45,556 bases of DNA, from assembly GCA_025997955.1 (NCBI GenBank), contig BNVH01000019.1:1-45556 (forward strand). Reading direction: 5' to 3'. Below are positions 33,020 to 41,823 of the stretch, one piece after another. The notes below the pieces were generated by a model. It was given only the letters and a program-made list of their open reading frames with translations. It ran no database searches and was not told where the DNA came from. How positions within the stretch are numbered: position 1 is the stretch's first letter; every line of letters begins with the position of its first letter. The translations under genes and the position numbers were made by a program. The stretch comes from Synergistales bacterium. Its GTDB lineage: Bacteria > Synergistota > Synergistia > Synergistales > Aminobacteriaceae.

Positions 33020-33934
33020 CTAATTTATATCCGCGTTGGATACTAAGACGACATTGCTCAGCATGGATATGACCACATTGCGATTCTTGCGCTTCGCTAT
33101 ATCAAGGGCGGTTTCTCCTTCAAGGGAGCGAAGGTTTCGGTCGGCTCCAAGCTCCAAGAGCTTGGAGACCATGTCGGGTCTTCCCAAAGACGCCGCTGAC
33201 ATTAGCGGCGTGTTGCCGTATTTGTCGCGCCCGTTTACGTCGGCTCCGGCTTCTATGAGGTCGCTCGCTATCACGACGTTGTTTCTGGGGATTGTGTAGC
33301 TCAAAAGCGTGCATCCGTTTTTGTCGCGTTCGCTCAAGTTTCTTGCCACTTTTAAAAATTCGCGCACTATCGCGGGCCTGTTTTGCACAATGGCGTATAT
33401 TAAAGTGGAGTTGTCGGAGCGCAGAATAACGCTTTCCTCGGGCAATCGCGCGAAACTACGGACAATTTCGACCCTATCCAGAGCTATAGCGACTTTCATG
33501 ACGCTGACGCCCGATTCGTCGGGCTCGTTTATGTTCGCTCCCCCCGCGATGAGTCTGCTTAAAACTTCCTCGCTTATCACGTCTGAGTTTCGGACAAGCT
33601 CTATCAGCTCTATGGTTTGTTTCGAGGCGGGCTCTGGCGGAGCCAAGTCCGGGTTGGCCACATGATGGGACGAGCGCAAGAAAAATATCCCAAGACCCGC
33701 GCCCACAGCCAAAAGCAGCGTCACGCTTGCTATCACTAAGGCGGCCACGCGTTTTTTTGAGCCTTTTTTATCTTCCGCGTCTTTCGAGAGGGATTTTGTG
33801 GGTTTTACGAACGCGTCGTCGGTGTGAGCGGCGCTTAGCGAATCCGCGTTCTCGTCTATGTCATGCGCGTTCGTGTGAGCGTCTTGAGGTTCGCTCTTTT
33901 TAAAAATCCCGGTTATCATACTTAGAATGCTCAT
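33020..33934 (-). CDS. Membrane-anchored ankyrin-repeat protein
   Basis: A Lys-rich cytoplasmic segment is followed by one membrane helix at about residues 64-85 (VAALVIASVTLLLAVGAGLGIFF). The C-terminal two-thirds contain ankyrin-type repeats: LIAGGANINEPDESGVSVMKVAI, LIEAGADVNGRDKYGNTPLMSAA and LLELGADRNLRSLEGETALDIA. It is likely an envelope-facing interaction protein; its partner is unknown. It starts one base after plsY on the same strand, so the two may be coupled. Confidence 0.8.
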   Translation of the reverse strand: MSILSMITGIFKKSEPQDAHTNAHDIDENADSLSAAHTDDAFVKPTKSLSKDAEDKKGSKKRVAALVIASVTLLLAVGAGLGIFFLRSSHHVANPDLAPPEPASKQTIELIELVRNSDVISEEVLSRLIAGGANINEPDESGVSVMKVAIALDRVEIVRSFARLPEESVILRSDNSTLIYAIVQNRPAIVREFLKVARNLSERDKNGCTLLSYTIPRNNVVIASDLIEAGADVNGRDKYGNTPLMSAASLGRPDMVSKLLELGADRNLRSLEGETALDIAKRKNRNVVISMLSNVVLVSNADIN

Positions 33935-33935
33935 T

Positions 33936-34544
33936 TTAGACCTTGTTTTCCTTTCCGTGAGTCAATCGCTCTATGTTGCTCTTGTGGCGAATAATAGCAA
34001 AAACGGCCAAAACAAAGGAAACAACCACGAACGAACGAGGCGCGTCCAACATTTCAAAAAATACCGGTATAGATAAAAGTGAAAGCATAGAAGCTAACGA
34101 GACATAGTGCGTGGAGCTCAGAACCGCGTACCATATCGCGCCGCTCATCAGCGCTACGGCAAAGGACTCGTAAGGCCACAGGAAAAACACGACGCCGTAA
34201 GTGGTGGCGACGCCTTTACCGCCCCGAAACTTCAGCCATATCGGAAAGTTGTGCCCCAACACGACCGCAAAGCCCGCGAGCGAAAGATGCACGGGGCTGA
34301 CGCCCACTGAGGCCACGGTGAAGAGGAGGGCCAACGCGCCTTTTAGCATATCAGCCACCGTCACCGCGACAGCCCATTTGTTCCCCATGACGCGCCTGAC
34401 GTTTGTCGCGCCGGTGCCGCCTGAACCTATGGCGCGGATATCCAACCCCTTGAAAAGACGCACCACTAAATACCCTGTCGGGAACGATCCAACAAAATAA
34501 GAGATTATCATCCACAGTATTGCGCTTCTAATCATATGTCTCAT
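33936..34544 (-). CDS. plsY: Glycerol-3-phosphate acyltransferase PlsY
   Basis: PlsY transfers an acyl group from acyl-phosphate to glycerol-3-phosphate, the first step of phospholipid synthesis. The motifs FVGSFPTGYLV, GSGGTGATNVRRVMG, LGHNFPIWLKFRGGKGVAT and LSLLSIPVFF with multiple membrane helices fit. The length (202) is usual. An ATG at 34544 has AGGAGG only three bases upstream; the ATG at 34535 has 12 bases of spacing, so the exact start is open. Confidence 0.93.
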   Translation of the reverse strand: MRHMIRSAILWMIISYFVGSFPTGYLVVRLFKGLDIRAIGSGGTGATNVRRVMGNKWAVAVTVADMLKGALALLFTVASVGVSPVHLSLAGFAVVLGHNFPIWLKFRGGKGVATTYGVVFFLWPYESFAVALMSGAIWYAVLSSTHYVSLASMLSLLSIPVFFEMLDAPRSFVVVSFVLAVFAIIRHKSNIERLTHGKENKV

Positions 34545-34705
34545 GCACCTCCTGTGTTGTTTTTCGTGCTATCCTTTTTCAGTATATCCGAATCACTTTA
34601 TTGATTGCTTGATTATAAGAGATACTGCGTTATTATAACAGAATAATTAAAAAGATTATGGGCCTTGCTTATACAAGATTAAATCTAAAAAAGGATGAGT
34701 GAGAT

Positions 34706-34999
34706 ATGACGAAAAAATTTGACGCTCACCGAGTGGCCAAAAGCGACAACGTGGCTATGGTCGTGCGGGACGTAAAGGCTGGGGAGACGCTGAGCGTCCA
34801 GGGCGGCGCGGAACCCCTATCCGTAGTGTCCGCGTCTATTCCGGCGGGGCATAAGATAGCTTTGAGCGACGTCAAAAACGGCGGCGACATCATGAAGTAC
34901 GGTGAAGTCATAGGCGCGGCGACGGCTGACATAGCCAAGGGAGAACACGTGCATGTTCATAATCTTGAGGGCAAGAGGGGCAGGGGGGATAAAGAATGA
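34706..34999 (+). CDS. SAF-domain small subunit of a UxaA-family dehydratase/lyase
   Basis: The product is a short SAF-type domain (DAHRVAKSDNVAMVVRDVKAG..., SASIPAGHKIALSDV, YGEVIGAATADIAKGEHVHVHN). This is the N-terminal half of the UxaA/GarD family, encoded here as its own gene. ATGA overlaps the next gene, so the two are made together. The same split is seen in sulfolactate sulfo-lyase (SuyA/SuyB) and in some altronate or galactarate dehydratases, and the substrate cannot be told from the sequence. A weak promoter-like TTGATT lies about 100 bases upstream. Confidence 0.85.
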   Translation: MTKKFDAHRVAKSDNVAMVVRDVKAGETLSVQGGAEPLSVVSASIPAGHKIALSDVKNGGDIMKYGEVIGAATADIAKGEHVHVHNLEGKRGRGDKE

Positions 35000-36168
35000 G
35001 CGATACATTTATGGGATACGCCAGACCGGACGGAAGCGTCGGAGTGAGGAATCACCTGCTGGTTTTGCCGTCCGTGGTCTGCTCTTGCGACGCGGCTTCA
35101 CGTATAGCTCTTCAGTTAAACGGCGCCGTGAGCGTCACGCACCAGCACGGCTGCGCGCAGCTTCCGGCGGACAGCGCGCAAACGAGACGGACGCTTGCCG
35201 GCTTCGGAGCAAACCCCAATGTCGCGGCCTGTATCGTGGTAGGCTTGGGGTGCGAGACGATAAGCGCGTCGGATATAGCGCTTGACATCGAAAGACTCGC
35301 CCCGGGAAAACCGGTCGTATCTTTAGTGATTCAGGACGAGGGCGGTACGCTCAACACGATAAACAAGGGCGTCAAAATCGGGCGCGAAATGCTCTCCGCC
35401 ATATCTACATTGACGCGCTCACCTCACCCTCTGTCAAAACTGATTTTGGGCTTGGAATGCGGCGGGTCGGACGCCTGGTCGGGCCTGTCGGCAAACCCAG
35501 TGGTGGGCAACGCGTCGGATAGGCTCATAGCCGCCGGCGGCACGTCCATTTTGTCGGAGACGCAGGAAATAATAGGCGCCGAACATATATTGGCCAAGCG
35601 CGCAATCGACAAAGAAACAGCCGAGCGCTTAATAGCCGTAGTGCGCAGGGCGGAAGAGGGCGCGCTTTCGGGCGGCGTGGATATAAGGTTGGCCAACCCG
35701 ACGCCGGGTAACAGGCAGGGCGGCCTTTCCACGCTTGAGGAGAAGTCCCTCGGCTGTATCAGCAAGGCGGGTCTTGACGCGCCTATTTTGGAGGTCTTGG
35801 ACTTCGCCGAGCGCCCGACAAGACGCGGCCTCGTGGTGATGGATACGCCGGGGCATGACATAGAGTCCATAACGGGCATGGCCGCGGGCGGCGCCCAGGT
35901 TATCTTCTTCACCACGGGGCGCGGCACATGCACCGGCTGCCCGATAGCCCCGGTCATAAAGATATGCTCAAACACGGAGCGATTCGTCCGCATGCGCGAC
36001 AACATGGACGTGGACGCGGGAGCGGTCATAACCGGCGATAAGACCATATCCGATATAGGCGAATATCTCTTCGATGAAATGATACGCGTGGCGAGCGGCA
36101 AATCCACCAAGAGCGAGGACTTGGGCTACGGCAGCTTCGCGATAAACCGCATAGGGCCCACGCAGTAG
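34996..36168 (+). CDS. UxaA-family dehydratase/lyase large subunit
   Basis: The product matches the large half of the UxaA family (altronate, galactarate or sulfolactate enzymes): GYARPDGSVGVRNHLLVLPSVVCS, VTHQHGCAQL, LGLECGGSDAWSGLSANPVVG and FTTGRGTCTGCPIAPVIKICSN. These include the Cys and His residues of the metal site. The length (390) fits the separate large subunit. It overlaps the SAF subunit by four bases. Its context offers no sugar-acid or sulfonate genes to identify the substrate. Confidence 0.87.
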   Translation: MSDTFMGYARPDGSVGVRNHLLVLPSVVCSCDAASRIALQLNGAVSVTHQHGCAQLPADSAQTRRTLAGFGANPNVAACIVVGLGCETISASDIALDIERLAPGKPVVSLVIQDEGGTLNTINKGVKIGREMLSAISTLTRSPHPLSKLILGLECGGSDAWSGLSANPVVGNASDRLIAAGGTSILSETQEIIGAEHILAKRAIDKETAERLIAVVRRAEEGALSGGVDIRLANPTPGNRQGGLSTLEEKSLGCISKAGLDAPILEVLDFAERPTRRGLVVMDTPGHDIESITGMAAGGAQVIFFTTGRGTCTGCPIAPVIKICSNTERFVRMRDNMDVDAGAVITGDKTISDIGEYLFDEMIRVASGKSTKSEDLGYGSFAINRIGPTQ

Positions 36169-36204
36169 AACGCTGTCAGGTGGCGAGTTAGGGGCCGATA
36201 TATT

Positions 36205-38067
36205 TTACCTCGCCTTTATCGCCACGGACAGCAGTTCCACGTCCGTCGGCGTGACGCCGGATATTCTAAGCGCCGCGCCGAGGCTTCGCGGGCGAAACTT
36301 CGTGAGCTTCTGCCGACTCTCGGCAAGGAGGCCCCTTACTGACGCGTAGTCGAACGCCTCCGGGATGAGTACGCTGTCCATTCTATCCATGCGCAGAGCC
36401 ACTTTTTCCTGGCGCTCAATATAACCGGCGTAGCGTATAGTGGTCTCGGCGTACAGGGCTTCCTCGTCGTCGTCAAGGCGCGCGTCCGCGCGAATATCTC
36501 CGAGCAGTTTATAATTTACGTTCGCGCGCCTCAAAAGCTGAGCCAACGTGACGCTCTCAGACAGAGGCTCCGCGCCACTCGCCGCGAGAGCGCCGTTTGC
36601 CTCACTTGGCGAGACGCGGGTGTGTTCACACATATCTATGAAAGCGTCCTCGCGCGCCCATCGCTCGTTTGCTTCTTTCCACCTCGCGTCATCGATAAGC
36701 CCTATCTTGCGGCCTATAGGCGTCAGGCGTCTGTCGGCGTTGTCGTGGCGCAGGAGAAGCCTGTGTTCACATCGGCTTGTCAGCATTCTGTACGGTTCGT
36801 TAGTGTCCTTCGTCGTGAGGTCGTCCACGAGCACGCCCAAGTAGGCGTCGCGGCGGCTCAATACAACAGGCGGTTCGTCATTGGTCGTGAGCGCGGCGTT
36901 TATCCCGGCCAAAAGCCCCTGAGCGGCCGCTTCCTCGTAGCCAGATGTGCCGTTTACCTGCCCGGCGCAGAAGAAGCCTTTTATATCCTTATTTTCAAGC
37001 GTAGGTGAGAGCTGGTCAGGCGTTACGACCATATATTCTATGGCGTAAGCCGGCTTGATTATCTTGGCGTTCCGGCATCCCTCTAAAGAATGTACGAGCT
37101 CTACCTGCACGTCATAAGGAAGTCCGGTCGAGAAATTCTGGACGTAGACCTCTCTCGTGTAGCGCGAGGTGGGTTCAAAAATTATGGGGTGCACATCTCT
37201 GTCCGGGAACTTCATAAACTTGTCCTCTATCGAGGGGCAGTAACGGGGGCCGAGCGTCTTTATTTCGCCCCTGAAAAGAGGCGAGCGGTGGATATTGCGC
37301 GCTACTATCGCGTGGGTTTTGGGCGTGGTGTGCGAGAAATAGCAGGCGTAGTCTGAGGTGTAGACGCGCGGGTCGCCCCATATGTCGAAGGCCAAGGGGG
37401 TCTCCTCCGACTTTTGGACGCGCGTCATAGAGAGGTCTATCGTGTCCAAGTTGAGGCGCGGCGTGGTGTCCGTCCTCATGCGGTTCAATCTCACGCCGAG
37501 GGACAGTAGGCTATCGAAAAACGCGTTTGCCGGAGTCTGCCCCATAGGCCCGGACGGAAAGGCAACGTCTCCGACATGCGCCACGCCGCCGCCGTAGACG
37601 CCTGAGCACAAAACGACGGCGCGCGCCGTATACGTCGAGCCGTGACGCGTAGACACGCCAGACACGCGGCCCGTTGTCGAGACTATCAGCTCCGTGGCCT
37701 CGTCCTGGTGCACGTCCAAGTTTTCCTGAGTTTCTATCTTCCATATGTAGTGGGCGGCGTATACGCGCGGGTCGCACTGAGCTCTGAGCGCTCGTACCGC
37801 CTCCCCCTTGCTGGTGTTCAGCCAGCGCACCATGAGAGTCGAGGCATCCGCCGCGTTCGCCTGCTCGCCGCCGAGCGCGCTTATCTCCCGCACCAAATGC
37901 CCCTTGGCCGGCCCTCCGATAGAGGGATTGCAGGGCATGAGCGCCGTGTTGTCCACGTTGTGGTTGAGCATGAGAACGCGGCGTCCCATTCGAGACGCCG
38001 CCAAAGCCGCTTCGCAACCGGCGTGACCTCCGCCGATGACTATCACGTCGTAATCTGACGAAAACAT
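36205..38067 (-). CDS. mnmG: tRNA uridine-5-carboxymethylaminomethyl enzyme MnmG
   Basis: MnmG, with MnmE, installs cmnm5 at U34 of tRNA. The FAD-binding GGGHAGCEAALAASRMG is at the N-terminus. The family motifs NPSIGGPAKGHLVREISALGG, GTYCPSIEDK-like (RYCPSIEDKF) and GTSGYEEAAAQGLLAGINAAL are in order, and the C-terminal helical domain carries R(S)LGAALRISGVTP. The length of 620 is usual. It is followed upstream by the chemoreceptor gene on the same strand, which ends eight bases before it. Convergence with the UxaA gene leaves only 36 bases. Confidence 0.95.
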   Translation of the reverse strand: MFSSDYDVIVIGGGHAGCEAALAASRMGRRVLMLNHNVDNTALMPCNPSIGGPAKGHLVREISALGGEQANAADASTLMVRWLNTSKGEAVRALRAQCDPRVYAAHYIWKIETQENLDVHQDEATELIVSTTGRVSGVSTRHGSTYTARAVVLCSGVYGGGVAHVGDVAFPSGPMGQTPANAFFDSLLSLGVRLNRMRTDTTPRLNLDTIDLSMTRVQKSEETPLAFDIWGDPRVYTSDYACYFSHTTPKTHAIVARNIHRSPLFRGEIKTLGPRYCPSIEDKFMKFPDRDVHPIIFEPTSRYTREVYVQNFSTGLPYDVQVELVHSLEGCRNAKIIKPAYAIEYMVVTPDQLSPTLENKDIKGFFCAGQVNGTSGYEEAAAQGLLAGINAALTTNDEPPVVLSRRDAYLGVLVDDLTTKDTNEPYRMLTSRCEHRLLLRHDNADRRLTPIGRKIGLIDDARWKEANERWAREDAFIDMCEHTRVSPSEANGALAASGAEPLSESVTLAQLLRRANVNYKLLGDIRADARLDDDEEALYAETTIRYAGYIERQEKVALRMDRMDSVLIPEAFDYASVRGLLAESRQKLTKFRPRSLGAALRISGVTPTDVELLSVAIKAR

Positions 38068-38074
38068 TTAATTA

Positions 38075-40171
38075 TCAGTCCACCTTAAATCGCAACAGCG
38101 TATTTTCGAGTTCTTCAATAGTTTTGGTGTTCGCCTCGGAGAGCCTCCTGATGCTGTCCATGGAGACCACCTGCTGTGTCACGGACTCGTCCACCGACCC
38201 AACGTTCTGCTTGTTCTCCAAGCCTACGGCGCGGAGGTTTTGAATTTCGTCGTTCATTTTTTCCCTGCTACCGGAGATATTGTCAAGCGACTTGTTGATG
38301 TTGTCAAACACCAAGCGCATCCCCTCTATCTGCGACATTATGCCGGAGAACGAGTCGCCCACGGCCTCCACGTAAGACTTCTGCTCCTCTATCAGCTTCA
38401 CCGCCTCCGTGACCGCCTCCACGTTGTGGGCGCTGTGCTCTCCGACGGACGCTATTATCTTTTCTATCTTGCCGGCTGACGCCGTGGACTGTTGAGCCAA
38501 GTCCTTGACCTCGCCCGCCACGACCGCGAAGCCCTTGCCGTGCTCCCCGGCGCTCGCTGCCTCAATGGAGGCGTTGAGCGACAGAAGCTGGGTTTGCCGG
38601 GCTATCTTTTTGATTTCGTCCACGATGTCGTTGATGGTCGCAATCTGGGTGTTCAGCTCGCTGATGTTTTCGGCTGTCTTTTTGTTTTTGTCGACGCATA
38701 TGTTGTTGGTCTCAGTGAGGCCCGCGATTCTCTCGTCGCCTGTCGCTTTGTTGCCCATAACCTGCTCCATCGCGCTCACGGCGCCGCGTGTCTGATCGGC
38801 GAGATAGTTGCAGTCCTGTATGAGCTGAGCGGATATTTTTTCACAGCCGTCCGTGCTTTCAAGCTGCTTCAGTATGTTCGATGAAAGCGTCTCCACGGCG
38901 AGCGCGACGTTTTTCATGCCGCCGTACGACGTGTCTATGTTAGACATGACCTCGTCCGAGGCGTCCGTCACTATCCCGGTGGTGTGCTTAGCCTCAAGCA
39001 CTATGTTGTGGATGTCCCCGATAAACGTGTTGAACTTCCCGGCCAAAGCGCCTATCTCGTCCTGGTTGCGCACATTTATGCGCCCGGTCAGGTCGCCGTT
39101 GCCGCTTGAGATGTTGCTCATCATATTCGTCAATTCCTTGATGGGGCGCAGCATCCAGAACTTGATGAAGAAGAAGTAAATGACGATGACGAGCAGAATC
39201 AGGGCGCCCGACACGGAGGCGACCCTCAATATAGCCCCGCTGAACGAATTGCTGAGCTTCAGAAGCTGCGTATCCACAAGCTCCGTACCCTTGAGGTAGG
39301 CGGACGGGTCGACGTTCAGGTGCAAAACGTAGGCCACCGACCCCAACCTATGTATCGGATTGCAGTATATAACGGATTTGCCGTCCGCCGCCCATTTCAG
39401 CAACGCTTTTCCGCTCTTCGCGACCGACAGCACGTCTTCGTCCCGCACCGTCTCGCCCACTCGGAAAGCGCCGCTCACGCCCGGCTTGGAGTTGGCGGTC
39501 AGCACAAGACCCGTTGACTCGATGATATTGAGGAAATTGAGCTGCGGGTTGTTCTCTATCTGCCCCTGCATTATCTTTTCGACGCTGCCCGAGGCGTTGA
39601 GCGCGACCTCAAGAGCTCCTACGATCTTGCCCGACGCGTCGAGCTTAGGGACGGCGGTAAATTTAAAAATTTCCCCCGTCTCCACCTTGGACTTGATAGT
39701 GGACGGCAGAACCTCGGCGCGTCCGTCCGTGAGCATCCTGTAGCCGTCCCATATGCCAAAGAGGGAAACCCCGGCGGCGGCCTTCTCCGTCGACTGAGTG
39801 AACAGCCCGTCCATGCCCGCTAAATATAGGTCGTTCATGCCGAGTTTTTTGGCTAACGCCGACAGTTCGGAATCGCTTATTTCCTTCCACGCCACCATGA
39901 TCTGTAGGGCGATAGCGGCGTTTTGCATACTTTTGTCTATCTCGTCCTCCATAACGACAAGATAAGCTCCGACGTCCTTGCCGAGCTCGGTTATCTTGTT
40001 GTCAACCATCTCTTTGTCTTTCTCGTTCAGCACTTTCATCGTCTCGCTCTTGCTGAGGTCTATCTCCCGCGTCACCAAATAGTAGTTCGTCGCGAAAGAA
40101 ATGGCCATCAAGACAAGAGTGAAACAGGATATGAGCACGGATTTGCGCGAAATTGTCAAAATTGAAGACAC
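38075..40171 (-). CDS. Methyl-accepting chemotaxis protein
   Basis: The product has an N-terminal membrane helix (about residues 11-32), a periplasmic region of about 280 residues that resembles a Cache-type sensor (NLIIESTGLVLTANSKPG, GSVAYVLHLNVDPSAYL), a second helix at about 315-337, a HAMP domain (LRPIKELTNMMSNISSGNGDLTGRI...) and a signalling domain with the conserved tip IARQTQLLSLNASIEAASAGEHGKGFAVVAGEVKDLA. The ligand is unknown. It may start at GTG 40171 or at the TTG 12 bases later, which is better spaced from AAGAAGGGG. It is the only chemotaxis gene here and sits near the flagellin. Confidence 0.92.
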   Translation of the reverse strand: MSSILTISRKSVLISCFTLVLMAISFATNYYLVTREIDLSKSETMKVLNEKDKEMVDNKITELGKDVGAYLVVMEDEIDKSMQNAAIALQIMVAWKEISDSELSALAKKLGMNDLYLAGMDGLFTQSTEKAAAGVSLFGIWDGYRMLTDGRAEVLPSTIKSKVETGEIFKFTAVPKLDASGKIVGALEVALNASGSVEKIMQGQIENNPQLNFLNIIESTGLVLTANSKPGVSGAFRVGETVRDEDVLSVAKSGKALLKWAADGKSVIYCNPIHRLGSVAYVLHLNVDPSAYLKGTELVDTQLLKLSNSFSGAILRVASVSGALILLVIVIYFFFIKFWMLRPIKELTNMMSNISSGNGDLTGRINVRNQDEIGALAGKFNTFIGDIHNIVLEAKHTTGIVTDASDEVMSNIDTSYGGMKNVALAVETLSSNILKQLESTDGCEKISAQLIQDCNYLADQTRGAVSAMEQVMGNKATGDERIAGLTETNNICVDKNKKTAENISELNTQIATINDIVDEIKKIARQTQLLSLNASIEAASAGEHGKGFAVVAGEVKDLAQQSTASAGKIEKIIASVGEHSAHNVEAVTEAVKLIEEQKSYVEAVGDSFSGIMSQIEGMRLVFDNINKSLDNISGSREKMNDEIQNLRAVGLENKQNVGSVDESVTQQVVSMDSIRRLSEANTKTIEELENTLLRFKVD

Positions 40172-40237
40172 CCCTTCTTAAAATTTATACTTAACTCTAC
40201 CGAATATTCCGTTGGTATATTTCATGGTTATTATAAC

Positions 40238-40384
40238 TTACAACTCATGCATATGGAAGCTGAGTGTATAAACCGCAACATACCCGCGCTTTATGCCTAT
40301 AACACTCTTGTGCCGGAACGGCGAGGGCGTCCCTGCGGGCTCCTGAGCCTTTGGTTTCTCCTGAGCTTTCGGTTTTTTTGTCAT
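40238..40384 (-). CDS. Possible 48-residue ORF antisense to the flagellin relic
   Basis: A minus-strand frame starts with ATG 40384 after AAAGGTGACGGCT. It encodes a Lys/Pro/Gln-rich segment (MTKKPKAQEKPKAQEPAG) and then the antisense of the flagellin relic. A TATAAT about 60 bases upstream on the minus strand could be a -10 box. The KPKAQE repeat hints at a real short protein, but the second half is antisense to known coding sequence, so it may be chance. Confidence 0.25.
   Translation of the reverse strand: MTKKPKAQEKPKAQEPAGTPSPFRHKSVIGIKRGYVAVYTLSFHMHEL
40262..40312 (+). pseudogene. Flagellin gene 5' relic
   Basis: The frame reads CINRNIPALYAYNTL, which is almost the flagellin N-terminus (RINHNIPALYAYNAL) of the large gene at 41885. 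DNA identity is high over about 45 bases and stops abruptly after the Leu codon. Upstream bases are unrelated. It shows that a second flagellin start once stood here, or was copied here. Confidence 0.75.
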
Positions 40385-40562
40385 AGCCGTCACCTTTACC
40401 TTTCTTTGAGGTTTCTTTGAGCTTTCTTTGTATGGTTAGATTATAGCGGTTGGTTTTCCGTTAGAAAAGCTGCAAATTTTTCCTCCTTATTCAAGAATTT
40501 TGCGCTAAACTATTCAGTAAAAGTATTTTATCTGTTACACCGCAAAGAGAGGCGAATCGAAT

Positions 40563-40856
40563 ATGTTGAGGCAGGAAACTGAAAAAATATTGATTGAATG
40601 CGCAAAAAAATATAACGTCAGAAGCCTTTGGCTTTTTGGTTCCTCTTTGCGTTTAGAGGAAGACGACACGGGAGATATTGACCTTGGGGTCGAAGGAATT
40701 GACAGAGCGACAGCCTGGGAAATGTATAGCGAGCTGTTTGATCTTATTTACGCTAACTGCCATAAACCTCTTGATTTTGTGGAAATGGACGAGCCTCTTT
40801 CGATAGTGCATGTCATACGTTCCGAGGGAATTAAAATTTATGAAAAGGCTTCCTGA
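40563..40856 (+). CDS. Minimal nucleotidyltransferase (MntA-like)
   Basis: The 97-residue protein has the minimal nucleotidyltransferase motif: LFGSSLRLEEDDTGDIDLGVE, with Gly-Ser and the two Asp of the D-x-D, and a third acidic site later (LDFVEMDEPL). Such proteins are often antitoxins (MntA) that AMPylate a HEPN toxin. No HEPN gene follows here; instead a hairpin and a DUF4160/DUF2442 pair do. The upstream region carries a promoter-like AGTATTTTAT block at about 40521-40530. Confidence 0.8.
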   Translation: MLRQETEKILIECAKKYNVRSLWLFGSSLRLEEDDTGDIDLGVEGIDRATAWEMYSELFDLIYANCHKPLDFVEMDEPLSIVHVIRSEGIKIYEKAS

Positions 40857-40866
40857 TCAAAAAACG

Positions 40867-40885
40867 AGCGGCTACAGTAGCCGCT
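40867..40885 (+). terminator. Hairpin after the nucleotidyltransferase gene
   Basis: AGCGGCTA (40867-40874) pairs with TAGCCGCT (40878-40885) around CAG. It lies 10 bases after the stop codon. The sequence after the stem (ATCACATATATTTCC) has few T, so it may be a weak terminator or an RNA-stabilising hairpin. Confidence 0.55.
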
Positions 40886-40975
40886 ATCACATATATTTCC
40901 CCTTTTTCAGAGTTTTTGTGATACATTATCAGTGAAAATATTTTATATAGTAGGTAAAAAATAAAGGTGGTTTGG

Positions 40976-41242
40976 ATGCCTATCTTATCTTTGTTTTATG
41001 GCATAATCGTTCGGATGTATATGGAAAGTTCGGGAAAACATAAAAAACCGCATATTCACGCTGAATACTCCGGAGAAGAAGTTGTCGTAGCTCTTGACGG
41101 CGAGATTTTGGAAGGAGCTATTCCGACTGCGAAGATGAAGTTGCTTGAGGCTTGGATGGAGATTCATAATGACGATTTGGCGGCAAATTGGAAACTTCTT
41201 TCGAGCGGCGAGCAATATTTCAGAATTGACCCGCTAAAATAA
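40976..41242 (+). CDS. DUF4160 protein
   Basis: The product (MPILSLFYGIIVRMYMESSGKHKKPHIHAEYSGEEVVVALDGE...) matches DUF4160: IVRMY near the start, HKKPHIHAEY, then a stretch ending in LLEAWMEIHNDDLAANW. Start ATG 40976 is preceded by AAAGGTGG. It is the first gene of a pair with a DUF2442 protein 16 bases downstream. This combination is common near toxin-antitoxin and mobile genes and has been proposed to act as one; its function is not established. Confidence 0.82.
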   Translation: MPILSLFYGIIVRMYMESSGKHKKPHIHAEYSGEEVVVALDGEILEGAIPTAKMKLLEAWMEIHNDDLAANWKLLSSGEQYFRIDPLK

Positions 41243-41258
41243 TTCGGAGGATATTGTT

Positions 41259-41504
41259 ATGTTACAACCTAAAATAGTCAGCGTACAACCTCTTCCTGGA
41301 TATAAATTGGATATACGTTACGAAAACGGAGAAAAAAGACTCTTTGAAGTGTCGCCGTATATACGCGGAGATTGGTATGGGAAGTTGAAAGAATTCTCGT
41401 ATTTTAGGACGGTTCATATCCTCCCGAGCGGGGGCGGTATCGAATGGGCAGAAGGCCAGGATATAGCGCCACATGAGCTCTATGAGATGGGCGTAGAAGT
41501 TTGA
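41259..41504 (+). CDS. DUF2442 protein
   Basis: The product (MLQPKIVSVQPLPGYKLDIRYENGEKRLFEVSPYI..., then FRTVHILPSGGGIEWAEGQDIAPHELYE) matches DUF2442, including the G.I.W..G.DI.P.ELYE tail. The start follows CGGAGG. It is paired with the DUF4160 gene. The stop TGA is at 41502-41504, and the IS200/IS605-type remnant begins directly after it. Confidence 0.85.
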   Translation: MLQPKIVSVQPLPGYKLDIRYENGEKRLFEVSPYIRGDWYGKLKEFSYFRTVHILPSGGGIEWAEGQDIAPHELYEMGVEV

Positions 41505-41517
41505 CATCCTCCCCTCC

Positions 41518-41724
41518 CTAAAGTGAGGGGATTCCCGTCAGTACCACGATGATTTGTGGACTACGGGCGGGTTCTTGCTTCACAGAGACCGCCCAGAGGG
41601 TTTTGAGCTTGGTTTTCGCATCGTATATCCCCACAGTGGGGAATTTTACGGCTACGAGCCAACGCCCTATTCCCCCAGGTCTCACTATCTCTCCACAAGC
41701 TGACACGGTCTGCCCGACCGCCAA
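41518..41724 (-). pseudogene. tnpB C-terminal fragment
   Basis: The frame encodes QTVSACGE at its N-terminus and, near the end, LWAVSVKQEPARSP. ACGE followed by a VKQEP tail is the C-terminal layout of many IS200/IS605-type TnpB proteins. The RuvC and zinc-finger core is absent. In intact elements the 3' end of tnpB and the adjoining right end also encode the guide (omega) RNA. Here the region from about 41600 to 41505 on the minus strand could be the relic of that RNA gene. Confidence 0.65.
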
Positions 41725-41799
41725 GTTTTATTTTAGGGCATGTGGCGGAAAGAAACAAGAGCAAAAGGCTATTCGCCTACGGCGAATTGTTCCTTATAT

Positions 41800-41823
41800 C
41801 CCCGCCATGAATGGCGGGGTTTT
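41800..41823 (+). terminator. Hairpin with T4 upstream of the flagellin
   Basis: CCCCGCCA (41800-41807) pairs with TGGCGGGG (41812-41819), loop TGAA, followed by TTTT. It is one end hairpin of the IS200/IS605-type remnant and would also isolate the flagellin from upstream transcription. Confidence 0.7.

Noticed and set aside
36169..36204. Terminator between the UxaA gene and mnmG
   Set aside because: GGCGAG and CTCGCC can pair, but the loop is over 20 bases, it overlaps the mnmG end and there is no T run.
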